In this document: one piece after another, positions 18,033 through 26,821 of the stretch
Layout: each line of letters starts with the position of its first letter
Numbering within the stretch: the stretch's first letter is position 1
Assembly (NCBI RefSeq): GCF_002260525.1
Contig: NZ_MRYI01000020.1
Coordinates: forward strand, 62,001-126,000
Length of the DNA stretch: 64,000 nucleotides
Source of the DNA: Hahella sp. CCB-MM4
Lineage (GTDB): Bacteria; Pseudomonadota; Gammaproteobacteria; Pseudomonadales; Oleiphilaceae
Direction of reading: 5' to 3'
Translations under genes and position numbers: made by a program
The notes under the pieces: generated by a model
What the model saw: the letters and a program-made list of their open reading frames with translations, nothing else
What the model was told of the DNA's origin: nothing
The model's database searches: none

Positions 18033-19412
18033 TTAAAACCGCCCCATTGGCGGCATTCCACCACCCGGAGGCATCATCCCCTTCATTCCGCGCATCATAT
18101 TCATCATGCCGCCCTTTTTGGAGAACTTTTTCATCATTTTCTGCATTTGCTTATGCTGCTTCAGAAGACGATTTACATCCTGAATCTGCAAACCAGAGCC
18201 TGACGCGATACGGCGCTTACGAGAGTTATTGATCACATCAGGGTAACGTCGCTCATGAGGCGTCATAGAATTTATCAGCGCCTCCATATGAACAAACATC
18301 TTCTCATTCAAATGCTGAGAAGCCATCTGACTCACCTGCCCCATTCCCGGCAATTTATCCAGCAGACCGGTCATACCACCCATATTTTTCATCTGCTGAA
18401 GCTGGTCACGAAAATCTTCCAGATCAAAGGATTTTCCTTTAGTGACCTTCTTAGCCAGTTTCTCAGCTTTGGACTTATCCAGTTTGCGCTCAGCTTCCTC
18501 AATAAGAGAGAGAACATCCCCCATACCAAGGATTCGAGACGCTATACGGTCAGGATGGAAGGGCTCCAACGCATCTGTTTTTTCACCCATACCGAGAAAC
18601 TTGATGGGTTTGCCAGTAATAGACCTGACCGACAGCGCTGCTCCGCCACGGGCATCACCATCAGCTTTAGTTAGGACAACCCCGGTCAGCGGAAGAGCTT
18701 CATTGAACGCTTTGGCTGTATTAGCAGCATCCTGCCCCGTCATCGCATCCACGACGAACAGAGTCTCGACAGGGTTTACCGCCGCATGAAGGCGCTTGAT
18801 CTCCCCCATCATCCCTTCATCTATATGAAGGCGACCAGCTGTATCAAGGATAACCACATCGTTATAACGGCGCTTAGCTTCCGCAATAGCCCCATTAGCA
18901 ATATCTACAGGATCCTGGTCGGCGGTACTGGGAAAGAAGTTTACTCCCACTTCTCCAGCGAGAGTTTCCAATTGCTTGATAGCCGCAGGCCGATATATAT
19001 CAGCACTCACCACCATCACCGATTTCTTGCGACGCTCTTTTAACAGCCTCGCCAGCTTGGCGACTGACGTTGTTTTACCAGCCCCCTGCAGACCCGCCAT
19101 CATAATCACTGCCGGCGGCTGAGCGTTGAGGTTCAGGTCTTCATTACCCTGCCCCATAACACGAACCATTTCCGCCTGAACAATACGGATAAACTCCTGC
19201 CCAGGGGTCAGGCTACGCATAACCTCTTGACCGACCGCGCGCTGCTTGACGCCATCAATAAACTCTTTGACAACCGGTAAAGCGACATCCGCTTCCAGCA
19301 GCGCCATGCGCACTTCGCGCAGGGTTTCCTTGATATTGTCCTCGGTTAGCTTGGCCTGACCGGTAATTTTTTTGAGACTGTCGGAAAGACGTTCCGTCAG
19401 ACTATCAAACAT
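18033..19412 (-). CDS. ffh: Signal recognition particle GTPase Ffh (SRP54)
   Basis: 459 residues; with 4.5S RNA it binds signal sequences on ribosomes and delivers them to FtsY. The N domain is residues 1-90. The G domain has the P-loop GLQGAGKTT (107-115), then DTAGRL and TKADGDARGG. The methionine-rich M domain fills the C-terminal 130 residues and ends in a Met/Gly/Pro tail (GMMPPGGGMPPMGRF). The start is ATG 19412, inside a slightly longer frame, preceded by GGAG and giving the usual MFDSLTERL. It is divergent from the ypjD-like gene. Confidence 0.97.
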   Translation of the reverse strand: MFDSLTERLSDSLKKITGQAKLTEDNIKETLREVRMALLEADVALPVVKEFIDGVKQRAVGQEVMRSLTPGQEFIRIVQAEMVRVMGQGNEDLNLNAQPPAVIMMAGLQGAGKTTSVAKLARLLKERRKKSVMVVSADIYRPAAIKQLETLAGEVGVNFFPSTADQDPVDIANGAIAEAKRRYNDVVILDTAGRLHIDEGMMGEIKRLHAAVNPVETLFVVDAMTGQDAANTAKAFNEALPLTGVVLTKADGDARGGAALSVRSITGKPIKFLGMGEKTDALEPFHPDRIASRILGMGDVLSLIEEAERKLDKSKAEKLAKKVTKGKSFDLEDFRDQLQQMKNMGGMTGLLDKLPGMGQVSQMASQHLNEKMFVHMEALINSMTPHERRYPDVINNSRKRRIASGSGLQIQDVNRLLKQHKQMQKMMKKFSKKGGMMNMMRGMKGMMPPGGGMPPMGRF

Positions 19413-19651
19413 AACATGCGTCTCCAGAGTTGATCGGTGCAAGGTTGCGGATTATAGCGAACCCATCCCGATACTTCATTAACAACTATTGATCTTTGCT
19501 TTCCGGGAGCATCCTTTGGGAGATTTCCGGCACTTTTCGCAATTCAGCCCACGATAATATGTACAAAGTGGGGCGCTACTCCTATGATGGGGCAACACAA
19601 TCTGCAATTAAATCCCATTTAAATACAAAGATTTCCTTAAGAAGTTTCTTA

Positions 19652-20458
19652 ATGAGCGCGATTACTCTCAGCATTATTGCCATCATTATCTACACCACTG
19701 CGACGACCATGCAGTTTGCTGTTTATCAGGGAAAAATCCCCCAGCGCCCTTACATCGCCTTAATCATGGGCGTTTTTGCAGTACTTACACACGCCATGGG
19801 ACTGTGGCCACACCTCTCCACCCCTGCCGGCCCAGACTTCAGTGTTTACAATACTCTGTCCGGCATCAGCCTGGTGATTAGCTTCATCGTTATTCTTTTT
19901 GCCGTCAGTAAACCAGTCCATAATTTAAAGCTCATAATTTTTCCCACATCAGTTGCCGCCATCATCATTGCGATCAACGGAAGCGGTCCACAACTTGTTG
20001 TCTCAATGGACCAAACCGGGGTACTGATACACGCTGCACTCTCTGTGGTGGCCTACGCGGTTTTCTGCCTCGCCGCCATACAAGCTGTACTTCTTTATGC
20101 TCAAAATCGCCAGCTAAAATCCCATTTAACAGGCCGACTTATTAAGGCTCTACCACCACTACAAACTTCAGAAGCCATACTATTTGAAATGATCTGGACA
20201 GGGTTCATTCTCCTGACTCTGGCAATTGGAAGCGGCGCGCTATTTGTAGAGGACTTGTTTGCCCAGCATCTGGTTCATAAAACGGTACTCTCAGTCGTAT
20301 CCTGGATTTTGTTTCTTATCTTACTGACAGGCAGAAAACTCTGGGGTTGGCGAGGGCTCCGTGCCGCACAGATTACCATCATTGGCTTCGCCATACTGAT
20401 GCTGGGGTTCCTGGGCAGCAAATTTGTCCTGGAAATTTTGCTAAACAAAACACCATGA
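19652..20458 (+). CDS. CcsA-family inner-membrane protein (YpjD-like)
   Basis: 268 residues with eight or so hydrophobic segments. The layout matches E. coli YpjD, a protein of the cytochrome c assembly (CcsA/CcmC) family: PYIALIMGVFAVLTHA, MDQTGVLIHAALSVVAYAVFCLAAIQAVLLY, LKSHLTGRLIKALPPLQTSEAILFEMIWTGFILLTLA. Conserved histidines on membrane helices could bind haem, but a role in cytochrome biogenesis is not established for this branch. An in-frame ORF extends 52 codons upstream, but ATG 19652 gives the family length. It sits divergent to ffh and just ahead of the corB-like gene, the same neighbourhood as in E. coli. Confidence 0.85.
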   Translation: MSAITLSIIAIIIYTTATTMQFAVYQGKIPQRPYIALIMGVFAVLTHAMGLWPHLSTPAGPDFSVYNTLSGISLVISFIVILFAVSKPVHNLKLIIFPTSVAAIIIAINGSGPQLVVSMDQTGVLIHAALSVVAYAVFCLAAIQAVLLYAQNRQLKSHLTGRLIKALPPLQTSEAILFEMIWTGFILLTLAIGSGALFVEDLFAQHLVHKTVLSVVSWILFLILLTGRKLWGWRGLRAAQITIIGFAILMLGFLGSKFVLEILLNKTP

Positions 20459-20525
20459 CGCTTGACAGCCACACTCCCGCTCCTATCATGTTAACCACTG
20501 TTATTTCAAAGGATTCATCACTTCC

Positions 20526-21782
20526 TTGAACGATTCATCTATCCCGTTCTTACTTTTCATACTATTCCTTCTGATTGTGCTGTCCGGCTTCTTTTCGAGT
20601 TCAGAAACCGGAATGATGTCGCTCAACCGATATCGCTTGCGGCATCTTGCGAAAAACGGCCATCGAGGCGCAGCCAGGGCAAACAGACTTCTTCAACGCC
20701 CCGATCAATTGATTGGCGTTATTCTGATAGGCAATAACTTCGTCAATATATTGGCATCGTCCATAACCACCATCATTGCCACCAGGCTTTGGGGTGATGT
20801 AGGTATTGCGATCGCAACGGCCTTGCTTACCATTGTTATTTTGATATTTGCCGAGGTTACCCCAAAAACTCTAGCGGCAACCTACCCCGAGAAAATTGCC
20901 TTCCCCGCATCAGTCGCACTACTTCCGCTGTTAAAGCTGATGTACCCGTTTGTCTGGTGTGTAAACCTGCTCTCCAACTCCCTTTTGCGCATGCTTGGCA
21001 TTAAGGAATACGCTGAGGGAACAGATCATTTATCCCGAGAAGAGCTGCGTACACTGGTACATGAATCAGGGACTCGCATCCCCAAGCGACACCGACAGAT
21101 GCTATTGAGCATTCTTGACCTGGAAAAGGTCACCGTAGAAGACATCATGATTCCTCGCAGTGAAGTCACAGGCATCGATATTGAAGACGATATAGATGAA
21201 ATTGTTGATCAACTAAAGGCAGCCCAACATACACGCCTGCCGGTATATCGTGGAGACATCAATAATATTATCGGGATCCTGCACTTGCGAAATGCCGCCA
21301 AGTTCCTGGCCCAGAATGATGCTAACAAGGCCATGCTGCTACAAAGCTGCAGAGACCCTTACTTCATTCCAGAAGGCACTCCTCTGCACACTCAACTATT
21401 TAACTTCCAGAAAGAAAAACGTCGGATAGGTGTTGTTGTTGACGAGTATGGGGACGTTCAGGGGATTGCCACCCTTGAGGATATACTTGAGGAAATTGTT
21501 GGGGAATTCACAACCGATATTGCTGCCACCAGCCCGGATATCACCCCCCTTGACGCCAATCGCTTTCTTATCGATGGCTCTGCAACTGTCCGCACGATCA
21601 ACAAAGTGCTGGGATGGAAATTGCCAACCAACGGCCCCAAAACACTCAACGGGCTTATTCTTGAGGTATTGGAGGCAATACCTGAGTACCCAACCTGCCT
21701 GAAACTCCATGGTTACAATGTGGAAATCAAGCAGGTTAAAGACAACGTAGTGAAAGCAGCCATCGTCGGACTACCTGATTAA
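20526..21782 (+). CDS. corB: CorB/YfjD-like membrane protein: DUF21, CBS pair, CorC/HlyC domain
   Basis: 418 residues. The DUF21 (CNNM) membrane domain occupies about 1-170 with the hallmark SGFFSSSETGMMSLNRYRLRHLA, followed by a CBS pair (about 195-320, VEDIMIPRSEVTGI then EYGDVQGIATLEDILEEIVGEF) and a C-terminal CorC/HlyC domain. The family is tied to Mg2+/Co2+ efflux or magnesium homeostasis. The start is TTG at 20526; no ATG fits the conserved N-terminus and the Shine-Dalgarno is weak, so the exact start is uncertain. The ypjD-like gene ends 67 bases upstream, and ffh-ypjD-corB is a conserved neighbourhood. Confidence 0.88.
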   Translation: MNDSSIPFLLFILFLLIVLSGFFSSSETGMMSLNRYRLRHLAKNGHRGAARANRLLQRPDQLIGVILIGNNFVNILASSITTIIATRLWGDVGIAIATALLTIVILIFAEVTPKTLAATYPEKIAFPASVALLPLLKLMYPFVWCVNLLSNSLLRMLGIKEYAEGTDHLSREELRTLVHESGTRIPKRHRQMLLSILDLEKVTVEDIMIPRSEVTGIDIEDDIDEIVDQLKAAQHTRLPVYRGDINNIIGILHLRNAAKFLAQNDANKAMLLQSCRDPYFIPEGTPLHTQLFNFQKEKRRIGVVVDEYGDVQGIATLEDILEEIVGEFTTDIAATSPDITPLDANRFLIDGSATVRTINKVLGWKLPTNGPKTLNGLILEVLEAIPEYPTCLKLHGYNVEIKQVKDNVVKAAIVGLPD

Positions 21783-21783
21783 T

Positions 21784-21810
21784 ATCGCTATTAGCTGTAG
21801 CAATAGCGAT
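21784..21810 (+). terminator. Hairpin after the corB-like gene
   Basis: A perfect 9-bp stem ATCGCTATT/AATAGCGAT around a nine-base loop, starting one base after the stop codon. The T-tract after it is poor, so it may protect the mRNA end rather than terminate alone. Confidence 0.6.
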
Positions 21811-21949
21811 TGTTGAAGCCTCTATATAAGCCATAAGTCTAAAGAGAATCTGCTTAAAAGATCAAATTATAAGCAACTCCTTGACTATGAATTGCGCTAA
21901 CACTATCTAGTTAAGTGTGAGATAAAAATAATAAGGAGGCTTCCTAACC

Positions 21950-22555
21950 ATGATCTTGGAACACACTCTCGGGCTTTTCACCCATCCGGATGAAGAGTGG
22001 CAATCGATTCGCGAGCAACACGCCACTACCGGACGCCTATACGTTCAACATACGATTCTACTGGCCCTAATCCCTACGATTGCCGCCTATATCGGTACCA
22101 CTCAAGTGGGCTGGCAAATCGGTAGTGATGAGATTGTTAAACTCACCCCCGGAAGCGCACTTAACCTATGCGTGCTGTTCTACATGGCCATACTGGCCGG
22201 TGTTTATATTCTGGGCAAATTTATTGACTTTATGGCCGTCACTTATGGCGCCGATAACAAACAGTATCCACATGGCGTCGAACTGGCTGCCTATGGCGCA
22301 ACCCCCTTATACATTATGGGCGCAATGGCAATTTATCCGAACATCTGGCTGAACATGCTTACTGGCCTGGTCGGAGTCTGCTACTCGGTCTACCTGCTCT
22401 ATGAAGGTTTACCGATTTTGATGAAAATCCCCAAAGATCGCGGCTTCCTATTTGCAAGCAGTGTTCTGACGGTGGGCTTGGTTATGCTGGTCGCTCTGAT
22501 TGCTACCAGCGTAGTCATCTGGAGCTTTGGCATTGGTCCGGTTTACACAACCTGA
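21950..22555 (+). CDS. Yip1-domain inner-membrane protein
   Basis: 201 residues with five predicted membrane helices and the Yip1-family look: an amphipathic lead with LFTHPDEEWQSIREQH, then helices near 34-50, 73-100, 110-130 and two at the C-terminus (VLTVGLVMLVALIATSVVIW). The family's bacterial function is unknown; no enzyme motif is visible. A strong Shine-Dalgarno, AAGGAGG, lies ahead of the ATG, and a 12-bp hairpin follows the stop, so it appears to be a single-gene unit. Confidence 0.8.
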   Translation: MILEHTLGLFTHPDEEWQSIREQHATTGRLYVQHTILLALIPTIAAYIGTTQVGWQIGSDEIVKLTPGSALNLCVLFYMAILAGVYILGKFIDFMAVTYGADNKQYPHGVELAAYGATPLYIMGAMAIYPNIWLNMLTGLVGVCYSVYLLYEGLPILMKIPKDRGFLFASSVLTVGLVMLVALIATSVVIWSFGIGPVYTT

Positions 22556-22586
22556 TCGACATGTGACAATAGCTTGTAAATTACTA

Positions 22587-22615
22587 CCGGAAAAGGAAAC
22601 ATCTTCCTTTTCCGG
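22587..22615 (+). terminator. Terminator hairpin after the Yip1-like gene
   Basis: A perfect 12-bp stem CCGGAAAAGGAA/TTCCTTTTCCGG with a five-base loop, 32 bases after the stop codon. It is strong in structure, but no T-run follows. Confidence 0.65.
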
Positions 22616-22803
22616 CAACTAAAATGACTATTAAAATATAGATTACAATAGCTTGGCAGCATGATTAATTGCTGTAGATTTTTCCATATAAAAACGTACA
22701 ATAGTCATAAAAATCATAAGTAAACACACCGCCGAACGCTACTAACAAACAGGGCTGCTTTGCAGTTGGTTTTGATGCCCAGTGGGCGCGACGGGAGAAG
22801 TTT

Positions 22804-25107
22804 ATGAACAAGGGGAGCGGTGTCAGCTACATGCATGAACACCTCAATGCACGTACCAGCCCCTCTAATGAGAGTCTGAAGCAAAGGATTCGCAACAACT
22901 CCATATCTCTTTTATCCGACCACCTGAATGCCATGTTCGATGGCATTGACGATTCATTTTTTGAACTTGCCAACCACGCCCATACGAATAATGAGCAGAA
23001 TCGTTATTTCGAGGCTATGCGGGAAGTACGCATTAAAAGAAAAGGCATCGAAAGCTTCCTGCAGCAGACACTGGAAGACGCTTTTGAAATCCCACCGGAA
23101 GCCGGCGAGAAGAATCAGGATTCTTCCGATGACATAGAGATGGAAGACCTAACCCTTGTGCATAATGATGCATTAGAGGAGTCTGTCGCCATTGAAAGCA
23201 TGGTGAGCAAGGCTAAAGCCAATTTTTCCGGCTCTTTGATGCAGTTTCAGACAAGGGTTTCCACCCTCTATTCAGACCGCAATAACACCAAGCAGGTAAA
23301 TCCACTGGACCCGGAGTTAATCTGCCGGGCCTTTGCAGAAGTGTGCAGCGGCCTTGAAATAGAAATTAAGGAAAAATTGATTGTTTTCAAACAGTTCGAC
23401 AGACATGTGATGAACTACCTGGTTGAACTGCTGGATTCCGGTAACAATATTCTGGTCAAAGCAGGCATCCTGCTCAATTTAAAATACACGACCACCAATA
23501 ATCGTAGCCAACCTACCCGTTCACAGCCCTCCAATGAATCAAACGACGGGGCAGAGATTCTGGGCAATGACAATTTCCCACCAGAGAGTGATGTCTTTGA
23601 GCAGGCTCAAGAGCTATTAGCTTCTCTTCGCTCTACAGGCGACAGCAGCCAAACTTCATCCCCGGTAAAACAAGGCGGCAAAAGCCACTCTCGACAGGGA
23701 ACGACTGAGCAGACCGCTCCTAGCGGCAACCAAGGGCGCATATACGGTGGCACAGGCTATTCTGGCCCTCCACAGCTCGTAGAAGGCCCCCAACTTGTCA
23801 ATATGCTAACCGGCCTTCAGGACTCAATGATTGCGGACAATCTCGCAGAGGGTCCTGTCGTAGCCGTTGACCTTAAGGCCGCAGTTAAAGGCATTCTTGA
23901 TGAACAAGCCAAGACGTCTGAGCGCCCGACAACCATTAGTCAGGTTGATGAAGACCTGATCAACCTCGTCTCAATGCTATTTGAGTTCATCCTGGACGAC
24001 TACAATTTGTCTGCCCCCGTGCAGGTAATGATCAGCCGTCTCCAGATTCCAATATTAAAAGTAGCCATCAGAGATAAAAGCTTTTTCAGCAAGCCAAGTC
24101 ATCCTGCCCGCAAACTTTTGAATGCACTGGCCAAAGCCAGCATTGGCTGGAGTGACGCCTCCGAGAAGACCAGGGACAAGCTGTATCAACAGATCCATGA
24201 CGTTGTCCACGCTATACTGGAAGACTTTGATGGCGACATCAGCCTGTTCGAGCGCTTACATGAAAGCTTTAACAACTATCTTTCAAGAGAAGAGCGCAAA
24301 TCCAAACTGGTAGAACAGCGCACAAAAGAAGCGGAAATTGGCCGAGTAAAATCTCAGAAAGCCAAGCTCGTCGTCGACAGAATTCTGTACGAAAAAATTT
24401 CCAGCACAGCGATCCCACAAGTGGCACTGGATCTTTTAAAGAGTGGCTGGAGCCGCGTAATGTTTCTGGTTTACCTCAAAGAAGGACGAGGACATCGTTT
24501 TAGTCAATGCGTGAAGGTAGTTGATGAACTGATCTGGTGTCTACAGATTCACTCCGAGGAAGAAGCCCGCAAACGTTGGGTGCAAGTGGTTCCCAAGTTG
24601 CTGAAGAATCTGAAAGTCGGACTAAAGGAAGTTGCCTACAACACAGGCCGTCTGGACGAAATGCTCCTGGACCTGAAAAAGCAGCTGACCCAGACATTCA
24701 AGCAGCAGTCTGTAACTGCGGCACTGAAAGATTCTCCCAAACCACCACCGCTTACAGACCTCAAAGCAGCTATTGATGCTGCCGAGAAGAAAAAGGTCCA
24801 CGTTAATGACGCTTCGCTGGCTCATTACCTGGAACAGATTGACAGCCTGGAGACAGGAGAGTGGGTGGAATTCAAGCTCGTCAATGGCTCCAGGTTCCGC
24901 TGTAAGCTCTCGACGGCACTGGAAGAATCTGACAGCCTGATTTTTGTAAACCGCCTTGGCCTCAAAGTAGTGGAAAAAACTCGCGCAGAGCTGGCCGAAG
25001 AACTCAACAAAGGCACCATGATCATCCTAGAGTCAGGCATGCTGATAGATCGCGCAATCGATTCGGTGATGAACAATCTGCGCAAAATGTCTGGCAAGGT
25101 AGCCTGA
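22804..25107 (+). CDS. DUF1631 family protein
   Basis: 767 residues, predicted cytoplasmic and largely helical, of the DUF1631 family found in Pseudomonas-like bacteria. The N-terminal part (25-250) is helical (LKQRIRNNSISLLSDHLNAMFDGIDD). A low-complexity Ser/Gln/Gly-rich linker covers roughly 235-320. A second helical block (340-640) includes VRKLL-like and LYQQIHDVVHAILEDFDGD stretches. A small beta domain at the C-terminus (GEWVEFKLVNGSRFRCKLS) looks PilZ-like. A link to c-di-GMP is only a guess, as the RxxxR binding motif is not evident. GGGAG six bases before the ATG supports the start. Confidence 0.85.
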   Translation: MNKGSGVSYMHEHLNARTSPSNESLKQRIRNNSISLLSDHLNAMFDGIDDSFFELANHAHTNNEQNRYFEAMREVRIKRKGIESFLQQTLEDAFEIPPEAGEKNQDSSDDIEMEDLTLVHNDALEESVAIESMVSKAKANFSGSLMQFQTRVSTLYSDRNNTKQVNPLDPELICRAFAEVCSGLEIEIKEKLIVFKQFDRHVMNYLVELLDSGNNILVKAGILLNLKYTTTNNRSQPTRSQPSNESNDGAEILGNDNFPPESDVFEQAQELLASLRSTGDSSQTSSPVKQGGKSHSRQGTTEQTAPSGNQGRIYGGTGYSGPPQLVEGPQLVNMLTGLQDSMIADNLAEGPVVAVDLKAAVKGILDEQAKTSERPTTISQVDEDLINLVSMLFEFILDDYNLSAPVQVMISRLQIPILKVAIRDKSFFSKPSHPARKLLNALAKASIGWSDASEKTRDKLYQQIHDVVHAILEDFDGDISLFERLHESFNNYLSREERKSKLVEQRTKEAEIGRVKSQKAKLVVDRILYEKISSTAIPQVALDLLKSGWSRVMFLVYLKEGRGHRFSQCVKVVDELIWCLQIHSEEEARKRWVQVVPKLLKNLKVGLKEVAYNTGRLDEMLLDLKKQLTQTFKQQSVTAALKDSPKPPPLTDLKAAIDAAEKKKVHVNDASLAHYLEQIDSLETGEWVEFKLVNGSRFRCKLSTALEESDSLIFVNRLGLKVVEKTRAELAEELNKGTMIILESGMLIDRAIDSVMNNLRKMSGKVA

Positions 25108-25165
25108 TAAAATACCCGCATTGAACCTGGCCTTTTACAATCGATTGACTCTCCCTACTGATAAA

Positions 25166-25181
25166 GCGGGCATTAGCCCGC
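25166..25181 (+). terminator. Short hairpin after DUF1631
   Basis: A six-bp all-GC stem, GCGGGC/GCCCGC, with loop ATTA, 58 bases after the DUF1631 stop. It lacks a clear T-run, so it is a possible terminator only. Confidence 0.45.
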
Positions 25182-25272
25182 ATTATCACATTAAGACATA
25201 TGCTATATTCGCTTTCGGATTAGGCCTGCCTAACCTTCTGCTACAGACAACCCTTGTCAGCACGCCTTCGAC

Positions 25273-26034
25273 ATGAGCAAGATGTACTCAAACCACAGTT
25301 ATTTAATATACGCATTCGTCATTTCAATATCTGCGCATGTCATATTTCTATCCCTATTAATCAAACAACCGGTTAAGGCGCGACAAAGCACGACCATGAC
25401 ACTTTCTCTGGCGCAAGGGCAAACCTCAATTCCGAGCCCTTCCACCAGCCCCGTTAACCCCCTCCCGTCCCCATCCAAGCCAGCAGACAGCTCTCGTCCA
25501 ACCGATGACAGCCGGGATATTCGCGACAATTCGCTTCCTTGGAAGTCAGAATCCACCGACGCCTTCCATGAACTGAGCAAGCAGTCCTCCAGCAAACCTA
25601 ACTTATCCTGGATAGACAACATGTTCAGCCACCGCCGCCCTCAGGACAGCGCGACTGGCAATAAAAACCAAAAGACCAATGATGAAGATGAGATCAAGGA
25701 CCTGCTTAAAGCAACCCCTTCGACACAAAGTGAGTTCTGGCCCTACCTCGTAAAGCACTTGGCCAACAACAAATACCATGACAAGCAATACCCCTTCAGT
25801 GAACTGCAGAACGAACGTATCGTGGTACTTGAACTTGGATTTCAGTCAAACGGCATGCTGGTAAGGGCAAAAATCGCGAGAAGCAGCGGGGATTCCGAAT
25901 TGGACGCCGCAGCAATCAGAAGCGCCTACGCAGCCAATCCGTTCGAGCCTCCACCCTCATCAGACAGGGCATTCGACTACAACTATCTCGTTCAGATTAT
26001 ATATTCCCCCAAAAAGCCAGAATCAGATGGATAA
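25273..26034 (+). CDS. TonB-like energy-transducer family protein
   Basis: 253 residues with the TonB plan: a single N-terminal membrane anchor (about 9-30, YLIYAFVISISAHVIFLSLL, including the conserved SAHVIF histidine), a Pro/Ser-rich periplasmic linker (55-110), and a C-terminal TonB-type domain (about 165-250) with VVLELGFQSNGMLVRAKIARSSGDSELD and AIRSA. Such proteins couple ExbBD to outer-membrane receptors, but no exbB, exbD or receptor gene is nearby, and some paralogues serve other machinery. There is little Shine-Dalgarno signal; the start was chosen for the anchor. Confidence 0.82.
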   Translation: MSKMYSNHSYLIYAFVISISAHVIFLSLLIKQPVKARQSTTMTLSLAQGQTSIPSPSTSPVNPLPSPSKPADSSRPTDDSRDIRDNSLPWKSESTDAFHELSKQSSSKPNLSWIDNMFSHRRPQDSATGNKNQKTNDEDEIKDLLKATPSTQSEFWPYLVKHLANNKYHDKQYPFSELQNERIVVLELGFQSNGMLVRAKIARSSGDSELDAAAIRSAYAANPFEPPPSSDRAFDYNYLVQIIYSPKKPESDG

Positions 26035-26095
26035 TTAGCTTGGAGCGGACGAGAGTTCAATAGAAATTGAATGGGGAAAATAGCGGGGAGAGAGA

Positions 26096-26131
26096 CCCGG
26101 GAGCACACTTCAAGCTGAGAGCACTCCCGGG
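26096..26131 (-). terminator. Hairpin after grxD
   Basis: CCCGGGAG and CTCCCGGG form an 8-bp stem around about 20 bases, just beyond the grxD stop and between convergent genes. The T-tract is weak. Confidence 0.5.
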
Positions 26132-26141
26132 ATAGAAAGAA

Positions 26142-26468
26142 TTATTCGCTGGCTGCCGCTACGGCGTTCTTCACCATGTCCTGCAACTCACCCTTTTCAT
26201 AGAGCTCGCTGATAATATCGGACCCTCCAACCAGCTCACCTTTGATGTAGAGCTGCGGGAATGTAGGCCAGTTTGAATAGGTCTTGAGATTTTCGCGAAT
26301 CTCCGGATGCTCCAGGATATTTACATAAGCGAACTTCTCACCACACGCCATCAACGCCTGGACAGCTCGAGCAGAAAAGCCACATTGAGGAGCATTTGGA
26401 GCCCCTTTCATATAGAGAATGATGTCATTGCTGGAAAGCTGCTCTTTGATGACTTCAATAATATCCAT
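26142..26468 (-). CDS. grxD: Monothiol glutaredoxin, Grx4/GrxD type
   Basis: 108 residues; a monothiol glutaredoxin that holds or transfers [2Fe-2S] clusters with glutathione and BolA-type partners. The active site is CGFS in PQCGFSARAVQAL (first Cys at residue 28), with WPTFPQLYIKGELVGGSDI carrying the cis-Pro and glutathione-binding residues. The length matches the single-domain class. It converges on the TonB-like gene and faces away from argD. Confidence 0.95.
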   Translation of the reverse strand: MDIIEVIKEQLSSNDIILYMKGAPNAPQCGFSARAVQALMACGEKFAYVNILEHPEIRENLKTYSNWPTFPQLYIKGELVGGSDIISELYEKGELQDMVKNAVAAASE

Positions 26469-26672
26469 AGATCCTGAACCTGCTAACTTTGATTGGATGT
26501 CTTCACATTATGGGGCCTCGACGATTGATTACAATACATTCGAGATATCGAAACAGTTGACTATTTTACTATGTTTTTATCCTCGCAACTACCAACACAG
26601 GCCTCATAACATTGCTTCGTGATTCAACTATTAACGAGGAAATATCCGATCAGGAGCAATGCTCCCGCTAAA

Positions 26673-26737
26673 TTGCGAAGTGACACAATAATCTATACTA
26701 TAACTATCCGACAGGCAGCCGGGGCTGCCTTTTTTTG
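26673..26737 (+). promoter_or_regulatory. Promoter followed at once by an intrinsic terminator in the argD leader
   Basis: TTGCGA (26673-26678) and TACTAT (26696-26701) are spaced 17 bp, a plausible promoter. Only about ten bases after its predicted start lies AGGCAGC/GCTGCCT with loop CGGG (26713-26730) and seven T. This could be a terminator for a short RNA or an attenuator in front of argD, which begins 85 bases later. The 353-base gap from grxD holds no other gene I can support. Confidence 0.45.
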
Positions 26738-26821
26738 TTGGTTTTTCGGGTATGCATATAACTCACTGATTTAGTTTGCAGGACATGCATGGCGCCCATT
26801 GTATAGAGAGGTTTGACAGGA

